The notes below the pieces were generated by a model, which did no database searches, was not told the origin of the DNA, and was given only the letters and a program-made list of their open reading frames with translations. Shown here in pieces: positions 1-10,811 of a DNA stretch of 64,000 nucleotides. Source of the stretch: an uncultured bacterium (GTDB lineage: Bacteria > Patescibacteriota > Gracilibacteria > Absconditabacterales > Absconditicoccaceae); NCBI GenBank assembly GCA_916049765.1, contig CAJZIX010000002.1, positions 32,210-96,209 on the forward strand. Reading direction: 5' to 3'. Each line of letters opens with the position of its first letter. Position 1 is the stretch's first letter. The translations under genes and the position numbers were made by a program.

Positions 1-237
1 AGTGATCAAAAAGTCAATTAATCTCGCAAGTGCTTTCCCATAAAGTACTCCATTCCAAGAGAGTTCTTCAAGTTTATTGATCTTTAGTTTTTTGAAAAGG
101 GGAGTAAAAAAAAGAGGGGTTACAAAATCTTCTACAAAAGACTTTACCAAATCTCCTACTTTCACAGCGACTAAAAGTCCGATTGCTGTTCCAACGACAT
201 TGTATTCCGCAAGAAAAGCTGAAAATTCTTCTAACAT
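1..237 (-). CDS. mscL: MscL-family mechanosensitive channel, 3' end outside window
   Basis: The 79 visible residues match the N-terminal part of large-conductance mechanosensitive channels: an amphipathic start (MLEEFSAFLAEYNVVG), a first membrane helix rich in small residues (GTAIGLLVAVKVGDLVKSFV), the DFVTPL segment, and then the start of the second half (WNGVLYGKALARLIDFLI), which corresponds to the periplasmic loop and second helix. MscL proteins open under membrane tension to release solutes during osmotic down-shock. The start is the ATG at 235-237, the only one fitting the family's usual N-terminus. The stop codon lies beyond the left edge, so total length is unknown. It is transcribed away from the next gene by only 32 bases, so it may share that operon. 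Confidence 0.85.
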   Translation of the reverse strand, partial: MLEEFSAFLAEYNVVGTAIGLLVAVKVGDLVKSFVEDFVTPLFFTPLFKKLKINKLEELSWNGVLYGKALARLIDFLIT

Positions 238-269
238 AACATTCAATATATTAATATAAAACAGAATCA

Positions 270-1466
270 CTATAAGGAAGCGTTTTTTAAATACAAGTCG
301 GGTTGTAGCTTTTTTTCAATGATTTTCCAGAGAAGCCTGTCATTGAAGAATTTCTCAATTTTTGCAGGACCATTTTCAAGGATTACGAGTTCTTGAGGAA
401 GTGAGCAGGCATCAGCTCCACAGGTTTGTGTAAATTGATTCTGAAAGACAGGGATCATGCCTGAACCCAGGAAAGGAACTGAAGATTGGAATGCACTATC
501 CATATAGTCCAATAAAAACTGATCTGTCAAAGCACGATTCGCTCCAGGTAAAACGACAAAGCCATAAAGCCTTACTGGTAATCCGACATACTGATAAGGG
601 CTAAAATGCCTCACAAATTGTTCTTTCAAAGCAGAGGAAAAGTCTGAAGCAAATCCTCGTCCCACTCCCACAAGCTTTTTCTGCAAAAGGCAAGCGATTG
701 GTTCTTGTAAGCAGAATTGCGATGAGGACTGTATAATATTGAGGAGTTTTTGTTGGAGAGCTTGGGTATTACCGTGCATTGTGATCCATTGTTGGAATGC
801 TCCTACATCATTAAACTGCACGAAATCTTCCAACTGCTGAGCCAAAATCAGGTTTTGATCATAAAGTGCTGGAATATTGCTAATTCAGAAGCCAAAAGAC
901 GCATTCTGAAGTCTTGGACGAAAGTCTGAAAAGGACGCATATAAACCGTCAAAATCAGATTCCAGACCTGTTAATCCGTACATTACGGCAGGATCCAGAG
1001 CAAAAGGCAAAAAATCTGAATGCTTCCCGAGAAATCCCTGCAATTGGGGGATAAAAAGCGAACGAATATCCTCTTGAAAAGTAATCTTTTGTGCTTGAAC
1101 TCCAGAAAAAAGATCGTAGGGAAGAAGCTGAATATCTGCTCAAGAAGTCAATTTTAATCTATTCCCTTCATCCATCACTCTTGTTAATGTTATGTTTACT
1201 TCATATTTTTGAGAGAAATTTTGCAAAAACTGCTTTAGCTCGGGATTTATTTTTTTTTCGGGAATCGCTAAAGTTAAAGTTCCTGTCAGTAGACGAGTAT
1301 TCTGCTCAGAAGAAAAATCTGGATTTCCCATTCAATCAGTTTGATTTGGTGGTGTAGCGGTTTCAGATTCACTAGGATTCGTTTCCCATGGTACAAAAAT
1401 GACAAAAGCCGTACAAAGTATTCCAAAAATTGCTAAAAAAAGTACTTGTTTAAGCTGATTTCTCAT
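270..1466 (-). CDS. Membrane-anchored extracytoplasmic protein, unknown function
   Basis: I do not recognise this 398-residue protein. It begins with a short basic stretch and one hydrophobic helix (about residues 7-25, VLFLAIFGILCTAFVIFV) followed by a Pro/Ser/Thr/Glu-rich linker, so it is most simply an N-terminally anchored protein with a large outside domain. The C-terminal 200 residues contain two close cysteines (TCGADAC) that could form a disulfide. The frame is open only if TGA is glycine; in-frame TGA codons include those at 1332-1334 and 1140-1142. The stop is TAG at 270-272. Its start lies 2 bases past the stop of the upstream gene, so the two are very likely co-transcribed and may function together at the cell surface. 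Confidence 0.7.
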
Positions 1467-1468
1467 TC

Positions 1469-2629
1469 TTAGAAAATAATAGTAAAGTTTCCAAGTGCTG
1501 GTTGTTCGAGTGTTGGTTTCTTTACTTGAAGTTTTACATTATATCTTCCAACTTTTCCTTCTCCTTGTAAGGTATAAAATTTATCTGAAATTCTAGATCC
1601 GTCCGTGGTATGAAATTCATATTCAAGGAAAGGATAGAGGTTCTTCCCTTGGGACCAGAGATAATTTACGAGAGAAAAAGATAAATTGGAATTTGTTGTT
1701 TCTGGGGCTGCTAAAATAGAAGCAAAATCTCCTTTGTTTTTTAATTCACCTTCTTTATTGGAAATAATATTTAATGATGCAGAATTGTCATTCTTAATAG
1801 GATTACTTGTTCCTCAAAAAGTCAAAGATAAGCCTCCATTTGAATTGATGAGTTTTGCCCTAAGAAGCGTATCTCGATCGTTAATTATTCCCCATCCTTC
1901 ACCAAAACTTGTTGCTTCCTTAGGGAGTAAAGTGTATTCCGTATCTTCGTATTTTCCTTTCATCGTCCAATTTGCTGCAACCCAGTTGTCATCTCTCCAG
2001 TCATGATCAGTATTTTGACAGTTGTTTTCACAAAGTTTCCCATTAGCAGGATTCCCCTTTGAAAAAGTTTCAAATAATAAAGGATTAAGTCTGAGGGTTC
2101 CCTTCAATGAAAATTGAGGAGAGGCTGGATTTAATCTAAATCATGGGGTCTGTGTGTAATAGTCATCAGCTCCAATAGTTCCAACAGTTCCTAGTGGAAT
2201 GAGTTCAGTTTTTGTATAGTTGAGCATATTAAAATTTTTGCTTTCTGGATTGTTTGTACGAATAAATGAAACATCTACATTACCATTTCATGTAGAAGGA
2301 ATTCTATCAGTACTTGATTGTACATTCCACAGTAAAGTATCTCTCCCATCCCCATAAGTATAAAAATTTTCTATTCTTTTGTCAGCATTTTTTCAGATGT
2401 TTTGTAGAGTTGTTCAAGTGGTTTTTCGTCAGGATTCTCCATCAAAACCAGGACCCGTATATCTTATTGCCAGAGCCCCTCTTTCGATTGCAGATATCGC
2501 ACCATAATAAGCTGTTGAATATTGGACAACATTTCCATAGGTTTGCACAAAAGGAAAAAATCCAGAAAAAAGTGCTAACAAAAGTGCTATACTAATAATC
2601 ATTACAATCAACACTAACATTAACAACAT
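1469..2629 (-). CDS. N-terminally anchored surface protein, pilin-like architecture
   Basis: This 386-residue protein opens with an extremely hydrophobic helix right at the N-terminus (MLLMLVLIVMIISIALLLAL) and continues as a long polar, Asn/Thr/Gly-rich domain. That layout recalls PilX or minor-pilin-like proteins, but no canonical prepilin peptidase site (G followed by F and E5) precedes the helix, so the assignment is tentative. After the helix come YYGAISAIERGALA, resembling the amphipathic spine of such proteins, and a cysteine pair in the C-terminal half (KLCENNCQN). Several glycines are TGA. It is translationally close to the downstream anchored protein (2-base gap), suggesting a two-gene surface module. 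Confidence 0.65.
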
Positions 2630-2757
2630 TTTCGGGTCTTACTCGGATAAACATATAACTATTCTAATTTCCAATAGGAAATAAATGGGTTTCATTTGAT
2701 GATTTTCTCAAGTTTTTATTTTATATACTTGAGTTTATAATAAATTTCTATTCTGAA

Positions 2758-3354
2758 TTATTCAATATTTGGAGCTCAGCATTCAGGACAATAAGCAAAA
2801 TGTCCTTGATATTTACAATGGCATTGTTTGCATTCCACTTGCAGCGGTTCTCCACACCAACTACACATTACGTGGGACGTATTATTTAAGTTTTGGCAGT
2901 GAGGGCAAACAACAACATTCTGCTCTAATGCTTCTCTCCATAGTACCTTTTCCCATTTATATACTAGAGGACGAAATGCAATATAAAGAGGAAGTCCTAG
3001 AACTGGCGTTAAGAATACAATCAAGAGTGCTGAAAAGAGCTGATAAAATACATTTTCACTCCTTGAAGAAGCATCTCTCAATACCCAAATAACACAAAGG
3101 ATCCAAAGAAAAACAATAATTGCACAAACAAATAATTCTAGATCAGAATATTTATCTAAAAATGGTAGCCATTGAGCTAACACTCAAACGATATCGTTTC
3201 AAGAGCCTAATTGCTGGACATTAACAGAAAGTTCAGGAAGATTATCACTTAGTTGATTTGCGGCATTTTCAATAATTTCAGTTCCAGAAGAAAAAAGCTG
3301 TTCTCAGGTTTGATTTCCAGTAAGCATTTGAATATTTGATGTTATCTCATTCAT
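2758..3354 (-). CDS. Membrane protein with C-terminal double zinc ribbon
   Basis: The protein has 198 residues. After an N-terminal polar region of about 60 residues come two predicted membrane helices (FVCAIIVFLWILCVIWVL and LFSALLIVFLTPVLGLPLYI), then a basic linker, then four CxxC-type cysteine pairs (CPHC, CSWC, CKQC, CPEC) ending shortly before the TAA at 2758-2760. Such double zinc ribbons usually bind two structural zinc ions and mediate protein or nucleic acid contacts on the cytoplasmic side. The ATG at 3352-3354 gives the complete frame, which crosses three TGA glycine codons. No specific function can be assigned. Confidence 0.75.
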
Positions 3355-3379
3355 GGTAAAAAACTTAAAAAATAAAAAT

Positions 3380-5614
3380 CTATGAAATAATTTTCTTTAG
3401 AATTTCTACGGAAAGCGAAAACTTTTTCAAGTCTTTCAAAACAAAAGCAATCTTCGCAGGATTATCAATCTGAAGGGTAAAATCTACTAATACTTCTCAA
3501 ATATCAGTATGCTTAATAGACATTTCTAGCAAAGGAACATTGAATTGAGAAAAAATTTGAAGGAAATCAACAATCGTTAATTCACGAGGTGAAAATTTTA
3601 CTTCCAAGGAAAATTGGTAGCGATTTGATGGATCGTCTTTCCAGTGTGCTTCGAGAAGGGAATCAAAGGAAACTGTTTTTAGTGCTTTACAGGCCATCGT
3701 ATGAATTTTGATGCCTTCTTTTGTGGATTTTGCAATAATTTTAGTTCCTTTTTCTGGATTACATTCAGGACAGAAGATACAATTTAAATGCTTATCATTA
3801 TCAACGATTACTTCATGAGGAGAAATCAGATTTTTGATCTCATGTTTTAACTCTTCTCTCAGTCCATCAGTATCTTTTACGACGGTCTTTTCTATGACAT
3901 TCTTCAGTAAATCTGGATATGCAGATCTTACAATGTTTCCATAAGAGTCTTGTTTATCAAGTACCATCAGAATCCTTCTTTCTACCTCAATTGGTTCTCC
4001 TAGCTTTTGAATTCTATCCTTATCAGAGCGGAAAGCAGGAAGTCCTAGATCTCTTAAGTATTCATTTAATCCCTCTATCGCTTCTTCAAGACGGTTCTCT
4101 CTTTCCACCGTTTTCAAATATTTTAAAAGTTGATTTTTTGCAGAAGGTGTACGGAGAAATTCAATTCGGTGTTTATTCGCAACGTATCTATTCTTAAAAG
4201 TATTAATGTTTACAATATCTCAGGTTTTGAGCTTATAACTAATTGGTTTTATTTGTCCATTTACTATGGCATTCTTGAATTTTAATCCAATAGCACTATG
4301 AATACTAAAAGCAAAATCAAGAACCGTAGATCCCATTGGAAGTTCTTTGATATCTCCTCTTGGAGTATAGATAAAGATCGTTTTATCTAATACCTCAATA
4401 TTCAGCTGAGATTTAAATTTTTCCTTTTCTGAAGTATCCGTATAGTTTGCAACGATTTTTTGTAATTTTTGAATCCACATTCCCTGTTGTTTGGAAACAA
4501 CTGTTGGGGCATTATTGTCAGAATAGGCAAAATGGGCTGCTACTCAGAATTCTGCTACATCATCCATCTCTTTAGTTCTGATTTGTATTTCTACAGGAAA
4601 ACGAAACATTCCAAGCACGGTTGTATGAATACTTTTATATCCATTAAATTTTGGAATTGCGATATAATCCTTAATTTTTTTAATAAGCGGAATATAATAT
4701 TTATGGATAACTCCCAGTACCATATAGCAATCACCAATATTCTCAGTTATTACCCTAAATGCCAATAAATCCATTACTGTAGAAATATCGGTTTCATGAT
4801 ACTTTTTTGAGAGCTTTTCATAGACCCTGTACGGACTTTTAATTCTTCATTTTACTTCAAAATTCTGAACCCCTTCTTTATGAAGCATTGTCGTCATCAT
4901 TTTAACTCCTTTTTCTGTATATTTTTCTCCATCACGAAAATATTTTTTCAGATAACTTAAAATCCTAGCAAATTCTTCAGGATAAAGTACGGCAAATGAC
5001 CCATTCTCGAGGAGAAGCTGAAAATGATAAAGTCAAAGTCTTTTTGCAATCGGAACATAAATTTTTAAGGTTTCTTCAGCAATCTTTTTTCTTTTCCTTT
5101 CTTCTGGATGAAACTGTAAAGTCTGAATATTATGAATACGGTCGGCTAATTTCACGAAAATTACTCTCAAATCCTTTGCCATCGCTAGAAAAGTTTTTTT
5201 GATAGTTTCCAGGTGTCTATCTTCTCCTTGATATCTCACTTTTGATACTTTTACGAGACCTTCACAGATCTCTGCTACTTCTTCGCTAAATTCCTCAGCG
5301 ACTTCTTCCTTAGTGATAGGAGTATCTTCTATTACATCATGCATAATACAAGCCTGAATAGATTCTAAGTCAGGTTTGAGTTCCATGAGAAAAAGTGTCG
5401 CTTTCAGAGGATGAATGATATAAGGTTCTCAGGAAAGTCTTTTGACTCCTGCATGAGCAGCTTTAGTAAAAACGTAAGCATGTCTGATCCCTTCGATCTG
5501 ATCTGCGGGTAAATATTCTGAAGCCTGACGAACAATTTCTTCAACCAAAGCAACAGGTTCTTCTTCAAAAGTTAGTTGGTAATCAAAAAAGCTGTCAATT
5601 TCTTTAATATCCAT
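3380..5614 (-). CDS. relA: Bifunctional (p)ppGpp synthetase/hydrolase, RelA/SpoT family
   Basis: This 744-residue protein makes and breaks the alarmone (p)ppGpp in the stringent response. It has the full long-RSH domain order: an HD hydrolase domain with the catalytic HD pair at about residues 92-93 (IMHDVIEDTP), a synthetase domain with KFNGYKSIHTTV at about 322-333 and EIQIRT, a TGS domain from about 413 (IFIYTPRGDIKELP), a cysteine-containing linker and a C-terminal ACT-type domain ending at the TAG at 3380-3382. Length matches typical long RSH enzymes. I chose the ATG at 5612-5614 because upstream sequence adds only a hydrophobic run not found in the family. Presence of both HD and synthetase motifs argues for a bifunctional enzyme. 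Several TGA codons fall inside conserved parts. Confidence 0.92.
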
Positions 5615-5703
5615 CTTGAGAGAGAAGAAAGTAAAGTCTACTACCAAAGATAGAAATCGTTTTTTAATAGTCAAGAGAAAAAACAAGAAATATTCTCTAT
5701 CAA

Positions 5704-6099
5704 CTAAAAAAAACTGTTTTTGATCGATTGTTTTGCAATTTCAGAGAGATTTCAGAGTTTCCCTTCAATTTCTTCATCAGGTTCATGGAGTAATTTTGAA
5801 AGTTCTGCACTTTTTTCTGAAGCTTTTTTGATATGAACATAATACTTTCCGAGTTCGGCAACGACATCAGAAAGCTCATCATTTTTTTCCAAAAGTTCGG
5901 TTGTTTTTTCTCTAAAAAGATCATTTTGTGCGGTTAATTCCTCCATTTCCTCTTGGAGATAGCTTAACTGTTCATTGGCTATTTTCAGATTTTTTCTCAA
6001 TTCTGAAACGATTTCTCTTTTCTCGTATTGAAAATAAAAGATCAAATATCAAATTCCAATTCCAGCAATAAGTCCTGCTATCAAATATCCCCACAACAT
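5704..6099 (-). CDS. Single-helix membrane protein with long coiled coil
   Basis: The 131-residue product starts with a glycine-rich membrane helix (MLWGYLIAGLIAGIGIGYLIF) and continues as a charged heptad-like segment of roughly 80 residues (Leu, Glu and Lys at regular spacing) that should form a coiled coil. The ATG at 6097-6099 is preferred over an internal TTG because only this start includes the helix. The architecture is generic: it could be a structural or scaffold protein at the membrane. It sits about 90 bases upstream of relA on the same strand and may be co-transcribed with it. Confidence 0.65.
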
Positions 6100-6168
6100 T
6101 TCTCATATCAAAAAAGTAAAATCAGATTGTACTATAATTTTCAGCATAAAAAAGACAAGTCAAAGCTT

Positions 6169-6441
6169 CTAGAAACGATCAAAGGTCTCATCAATTTTTT
6201 GATTTACTGAATCTTTAACTGCGGTTTTGGTACCATTCTTGAGCGTTTCATATTGTTTTTTTGCCTCAGTTTTTGCCTGTTCAGTGAGGGTATTGGTCTT
6301 TTCTTGGAGAACCTGTAGTCCAGAATGAGTTAATTGCTCTGCTTGTTGGTATTCTTCAGTACTTATTAGAGGATCTAAGCTTTCACATCCCACTAGACAA
6401 CTTAGAAGAATGCTAACAAAAATCAGATTTCCTTTTTTCAT
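6169..6441 (-). CDS. Small lipoprotein with helical mature region
   Basis: This 90-residue protein has a lipoprotein signal peptide (MKKGNLIFVSILLSCLVGC) with the lipobox cysteine at about residue 19, so the mature protein should be lipid-anchored outside the membrane. The remainder is charged, rich in Glu, Lys, Gln and Thr, and probably helical. No enzymatic motif is visible. The stop is a TAG at 6169-6171. It is the first gene of the leftward series and lies back to back with trmD, with about 105 bases between them that must hold both promoters. Confidence 0.75.
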   Translation of the reverse strand: MKKGNLIFVSILLSCLVGCESLDPLISTEEYQQAEQLTHSGLQVLQEKTNTLTEQAKTEAKKQYETLKNGTKTAVKDSVNQKIDETFDRF

Positions 6442-6546
6442 CTTTTCTCAAAAAAGAAATAAAGAACTCCTTTAAGTATGAGATTTTGGAATTGAAAATC
6501 AAGTCAGAAAAACTAATTTATACTTATTTATTCTTACTTACCGTTT

Positions 6547-7248
6547 ATGTATATTCATCTCGTCAGCCTTTTCCCAGAAATTTTCGAAAGTTTTTTGGCA
6601 ACATCGCTTATTCAGAAGGCTCAAACTAAGGGGATTCTGAAGTTCTCTCTGCATAATCCGAGGGAATACTGTCAGGATAAACATCAGCAAATTGATGATC
6701 AGATCTATGGGGGGGGAGAAGGTATGCTTATCAAGGCGCAACCAATTATTGACTGTGTAGAGGCAATTATTCATCAGTTTAAAATTAAAAAATCTGATTT
6801 TTCAATTCTTTTTCCAGCTCCTGCCGAGGAAGTTTTTAATCAGAAGATTGCTTATGGTCTCAGCAAAAAAGATCATCTTATTCTGATTTGTGGGAGATAT
6901 GAGGGAATAGATTACAGAGCAGAACAGTATTTTCAGAAACATTATTCTGATCAATTTAGGAAGCTTTCATTAGGTCAATTTATTGTGCTATGAGGAGAAG
7001 TGCCAAGTATGCTAATGCTTGAGGCAATTGTAAGACTTATTCCTTGAGTTATCAAAGAGAAGGGGAGTTGGATTGATGAGAGTTATTCTTTGAGTGAAAA
7101 TATGCAAAATTTGGAAGCACCGAATTATACCAGACCGGCTGAAGTGTATGGAATGGAGGTCCCAGCAGTTCTTTTGAGCGGGGATGATGAGGCAATCAAT
7201 GCGTGGAAAAAAACAGCAGAAAAACAGCTGAATAACTCTAAATTGTAG
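6547..7248 (+). CDS. trmD: tRNA (guanine-N1)-methyltransferase TrmD
   Basis: TrmD methylates G37 of tRNAs reading codons that begin with C, using S-adenosylmethionine, and prevents frameshifting. The 233-residue protein has the diagnostic YGGGEGM (about residues 54-60), CGRYEGID (115-122) and GGEVPS (149-154) motifs of the knotted SPOUT fold, and its length matches the family. The first glycine of GGEVPS is encoded by TGA at 6991-6993, one of the clearest proofs of code 25 in the window. The stop is TAG. Only 29 bases separate it from the YraN-type nuclease gene, so the two form an operon closed by the terminator at 7698. Confidence 0.97.
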
Positions 7249-7277
7249 ATTCAGTAGGTTTTATTTTAGTGAACATC

Positions 7278-7619
7278 ATGAATACACTAAAACAGAAAGG
7301 TTATCAATGAGAATCGCTTGCTAGAGACCGATATGAAAAAAATGGTTATGTTGTATTGGAGAAAAATTTCGCTATTCGTTGAGGAGAGATTGATTTGATC
7401 CTGGAAAATAAAGAAGAAATTGTTTTCGTAGAGGTAAAGGTCGTTGATGGGATTGAGGATTGGAATGCGTATCTTTCACCGAGGAAAATGCAGGCTTTAG
7501 AAAGGAGTATCGAAAGTTATTGCTCTAATAATCTGATAGCTAAAGATATTAGACTCGATGCTGTTTTTGTGAAGAACTGAAAAATAGTAGAAGTTTATGA
7601 AAATATCAGCAATACTTAA
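7278..7619 (+). CDS. YraN/UPF0102-family endonuclease-like protein
   Basis: The 113-residue product matches the UPF0102 (YraN) family, a restriction-endonuclease-like fold. Recognisable parts are the N-terminal helix GYQGESLARDRYEKNGY, the core RGGEIDLILE (about residues 35-44) with Glu and Asp acting as metal ligands, and VFVEVK (about 50-55), which supplies the Glu-x-Lys end of the PD-(D/E)xK site. The biological substrate of the family is not well established; a DNA repair or uptake role is usually proposed. Two glycines, including the first in RGGEID, are TGA. It follows trmD directly. Confidence 0.9.
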
Positions 7620-7697
7620 TCGAGAGTGTAGAATGAGATATGCGTTTTTCTATAAGAGTGTTTTAAAAAAATCCTCTTTCTTGTTAAAAAGGAAAAA

Positions 7698-7720
7698 GCT
7701 GAATTTCTTCAGCCTTTTTT
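7698..7720 (+). terminator. Intrinsic terminator after trmD-yraN
   Basis: A 6-bp stem GCTGAA (7698-7703) and TTCAGC (7708-7713) with a 4-base loop is followed directly by seven T residues. It closes the rightward trmD-yraN operon. A-rich sequence on the left may allow use in the opposite direction for the lipoprotein gene, whose stop lies at 7761. Confidence 0.75.
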
Positions 7721-7760
7721 TATTCTTTTCATTCTTTTTTCATTCTTTGTGGGTATTACC

Positions 7761-8378
7761 TTATCCAAAATAGGCATCGATAATGACTCCTTTTTCTACA
7801 GCAACATTCAAACGATTTGGTCTATAATCAGCCGTTACTGCCATAGCTTTTCCATCCTGAGCAACGATACGAAGGAGCTGGTTTTGAGTCTCAAATTCTT
7901 TTTGCACTTCTGAGAGTTGGCGTCCAATATAAGTTTTTACCATTTCTTCGTTTGCTTTTCCTACTGCAGCTCTATAGTATTCCCATTCATCAACTTCTTT
8001 CCCATCAATGAGGCAAATTCCATATTCACCTCAGTTTTCATCTTTTTTGATTTTGCTTTCACCTCCTTGAGCTACACAATATTCACTCGCAGGATTTGGC
8101 ATACCAATTTGCTGGACTCCTCCTTGTTCCTCATCAAGGCATTTTGGAGTGTCATACTTTTCACAGAACATTCTCGTGCAGGCAACCTCGCCATCAGCAG
8201 TTCTCATACAGTTGTTACAACCATCAAAAAAGCTCTGACAGCTCTGCGGAATCATCGTCTTCCAGCTTTCTGAGGTAATTTCGCTTTCATTTATACTTTG
8301 AGTCTGCTGATTACAACCTGCTAATAAAAGGATTGCCCCGAGACTAAGTGTCGTTGTGAGTAATTTGTTCATCTTCAT
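7761..8378 (-). CDS. Lipoprotein with DUF333 and I78-type inhibitor domains
   Basis: The 205-residue protein has a lipoprotein signal (LLLAGC, Cys about residue 22). Two recognisable domains follow. First, NPASEYCVAQGGE with GEYGICLIDGKEVDEWEYYR (about residues 95-135) matches DUF333, a short secreted domain of unknown function. Second, the C-terminal YIGRQLSEV...AVTADYRPNRLNVAVEKG...IDAYFG (about 147-205) matches peptidase inhibitor family I78, which blocks serine peptidases. Several extra cysteines lie before DUF333 (residues about 50-80). A surface-anchored peptidase inhibitor would fit a cell living against other cells. Two TGA codons are read through. The domain calls come from motif recognition only. 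Confidence 0.8.
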
Positions 8379-8505
8379 TCATAAAGAAAATAAAAACTCA
8401 TATAAAGGAAATCGGAAAAAATCTGAAGATGTGACATTTTTGATACTGAACTTGAAAAAGAGGAGAGCTTTCCATACATTTAAACTCGTTTATTTTCATC
8501 CTCAG

Positions 8506-10374
8506 ATGATGCAACTTTCCGAAATCATTGAATCCGTCCAATCGCTTCATCCAGATTTTTCTTATGAAGAAATCGCTGAACTTTGCTATGATTACCTCGC
8601 CCAATTCAACGATAAAACCAAAGAATCCACCAAAGAAAAAAGTCTGAAAAAATACCTCAGTAAAGAATTTTGAATCCAGCGAGAAACAGAAAGCCTAGGA
8701 GAAGACTTTGAAAAGCAAGTTTCATTTTCTAGCATCCCAAGGCATCTTTTCAACTATACGAATAAAAAGAATGCTGACTACCTCATCACGATCAAGGGCT
8801 TGAGTAAGCAGCTCGGATCTACGATTCTTTTTGAAGATGCAGAACTGAAGATCAAACCTGAGGACAAGATCGCTCTCGTGGGAAAAAACGGAGCTGGAAA
8901 ATCCACTTTCCTCAAAATCCTGCTGAATCCTGAACTCGCGGATCATGGTGAGATTGAACTGCTAAAAGAGACAAAAATCTGATTTCTTTCTCAGGATTTG
9001 TTTTGGGAATCAAGGGAGAGAACCGTCTTGGAAGAAATGCTCACGACATTTCCGGAGATTACGAGGAGAGTAGAGAGGCTTGAGGAGATAAAACAGCTTT
9101 TAGACTGATGAAATGGTGATACGATTGCCTTGATTGAGGAGCAGAGCGAGCATATTGAACGGATGCTGATGCATGAAGCCTATCAAAAGTATGATTTGCA
9201 AAAGGAGATTTTAAAATACTTCTGATTTACTAGAGAGCAACTGGATTTTCCGATCAAAAAACTTTCTGGAGGCGAACAAACCAAGTTACAAATTGCAAAA
9301 TTTTTGCTTCAAGATGTGGATCTGCTGATTTTGGATGAGCCGACCAACCATCTGGATATTGAGGGGATTCTCTTTATTGAGCAGTTCTGCCAGATGCGAA
9401 ACAAGGCGCTGATCTGTATTTCTCACGATAGGAAATTTCTGGCTTCTGCATTCACCAAAACGATAGAAATCAAAAACAAAAAGCTGAATCTCTACTATTG
9501 CGGCTATGAAGACTTCTTGAGAGAAAAAGAAAAAAGGGCTGAACTCCAGCTCAAGAATTATACTGCCCAGCAGAAATACCTTGCTCAGCAGGAGAAATTC
9601 ATTGAGAGATTCCGCTACAAATCTAGCAAAGCTGCTCAGGTGCAAAGTAGAATCAAAATGCTGGACAAAATGGATCGTATTGAGGCTCCAGAAGAGGAAA
9701 TTTCAGCACATACTCCAAATCTTCAGGTCAAGTGGAGACTTCCGGAGACCTTGATCAGACTTTCTGAACTTTCTGTCGGATATGGGCAAAGTGTGCTAGT
9801 TAATCTGCCTCATGAACTGGAAATTACCAAAGCAATGAAAATCTGAATCATCGGAAAAAACGGAGTAGGGAAGACGACTTTGCTCAAAACCCTGCTTGGT
9901 CAGCTCAAACCTTTGTATGGCGATGTGCGAATCCATGAAAAAGTCAGGATTTGATTTTATTCCCAAGTGGCCGATGATCTGGATTTTCAAGCGACGATTA
10001 CCGAAGAGCTGGTTTGACCTTGAGTTTCGTTTAAGGAAGCGATGGGATTTCTCGGGGCTTTGCTCATTGATCCAGAAAAAGCAGATCAAAAAATCTGAAC
10101 CCTTTCAGGAGGCGAGAGATCCAAGGTTGCTCTAGCAAAAATGCTGCTTGCCCATCCAGATATTGTAGTGATGGACGAACCGACCAACCATCTGGATTTG
10201 ACTTCCAAAGAGGCGATCAAAACGATGCTCGCAGATTTCAATGGCGTTTCTTTGATTGTTTCGCATGATAGAGATTTTTTGGAGGCGACTTCAGAGCTTC
10301 TCTGGGTGATCAAAGAGGGCAAATTGACCGTTTTTCATTCCTTTGAGAGAGGATTTGAGGAGATGAAAGTCTAG
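8506..10374 (+). CDS. ABC-F family ATPase (ribosome-associated type)
   Basis: This 622-residue soluble protein has two ABC ATPase cassettes and no membrane segments, as in ABC-F translation factors. Cassette 1 has GKNGAGKST (about 126-134), LSGGEQ (about 253) and [12 protein letters not shown] (about 273-284); cassette 2 has GKNGVGKTT (about 450), LSGGERSK (about 533) and [12 protein letters not shown] (about 553). A charged linker of about 90 residues joins them. Unusually, about 90 residues precede cassette 1 (from [19 protein letters not shown]), with no counterpart in typical ABC-F proteins. At least ten glycines are TGA, including in KIGFLSQ, MKIGIIGKNG and KIGTLSGGE. Function as a ribosome rescue or antibiotic-protection factor is inferred from the family. 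Confidence 0.92.
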
Positions 10375-10396
10375 CAGTTTATTTTTTATAGAAAAA

Positions 10397-10425
10397 CCCT
10401 AGCTATTGTTACTAGGGCTTTTTTT
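10397..10425. terminator. Bidirectional intrinsic terminator
   Basis: The stem CCCTAG (10397-10402) pairs with CTAGGG (10412-10417) around a 9-base loop and is followed by seven T residues. Five A residues on its left side allow it to serve the convergent leftward small gene as well. Confidence 0.8.
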
Positions 10426-10428
10426 AAT

Positions 10429-10713
10429 TTAGGCAGCTTGAGCATATTTTTCCTTTGCATTCAAAGGTTGTTGTAATAATGCTCAAACAAGTTGTCTTTT
10501 TGCTTCATTTTTTCGATTCTTATTAGAAAGAGTTTGATTAAGAACATTTCTAATTTCTCATAGTACTGTTTCTCTATCAAATTGTCCTCTTTCAGAAGTC
10601 CTTGCTTTTTCAATGTTAAGTTTACGATTTCTTGCAGAGATTTTATCAAGCATCATTACTTCTTCAGAACTAAGACTTTCAGCAGGAATGTTTTTTGTGT
10701 TCATTGTGTTCAT
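10429..10713 (-). CDS. Small basic hypothetical protein
   Basis: The frame encodes 94 residues, with stop TAA at 10429-10431 and ATG at 10711-10713. The product is hydrophilic and rich in Lys, Arg, Asn, Gln and Glu, with KISARNRKLNIEKARTSE in the middle and KEKYAQAA at the C-terminus. It has no signal peptide or membrane segment, so it is probably cytosolic and largely helical. I do not recognise a family. Two glycines are TGA. It ends inside the terminator shared with the ABC-F gene. Coding status rests on the length of the frame and its amino acid composition. Confidence 0.55.
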
Positions 10714-10811
10714 CTTGTATCATAATAAGAGAATAAAATCTTTGATAAATAAGTTAATAGTTGTGAGTAGGTCTTGATAAGAATGGATATTCAGTGTTTT
10801 GCTTCTAGAGA

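Noticed and set aside
77..259. Rightward 60-residue frame at the left edge
   Set aside because: The leftward frame there encodes a clear MscL-type channel; the rightward frame is its shadow.
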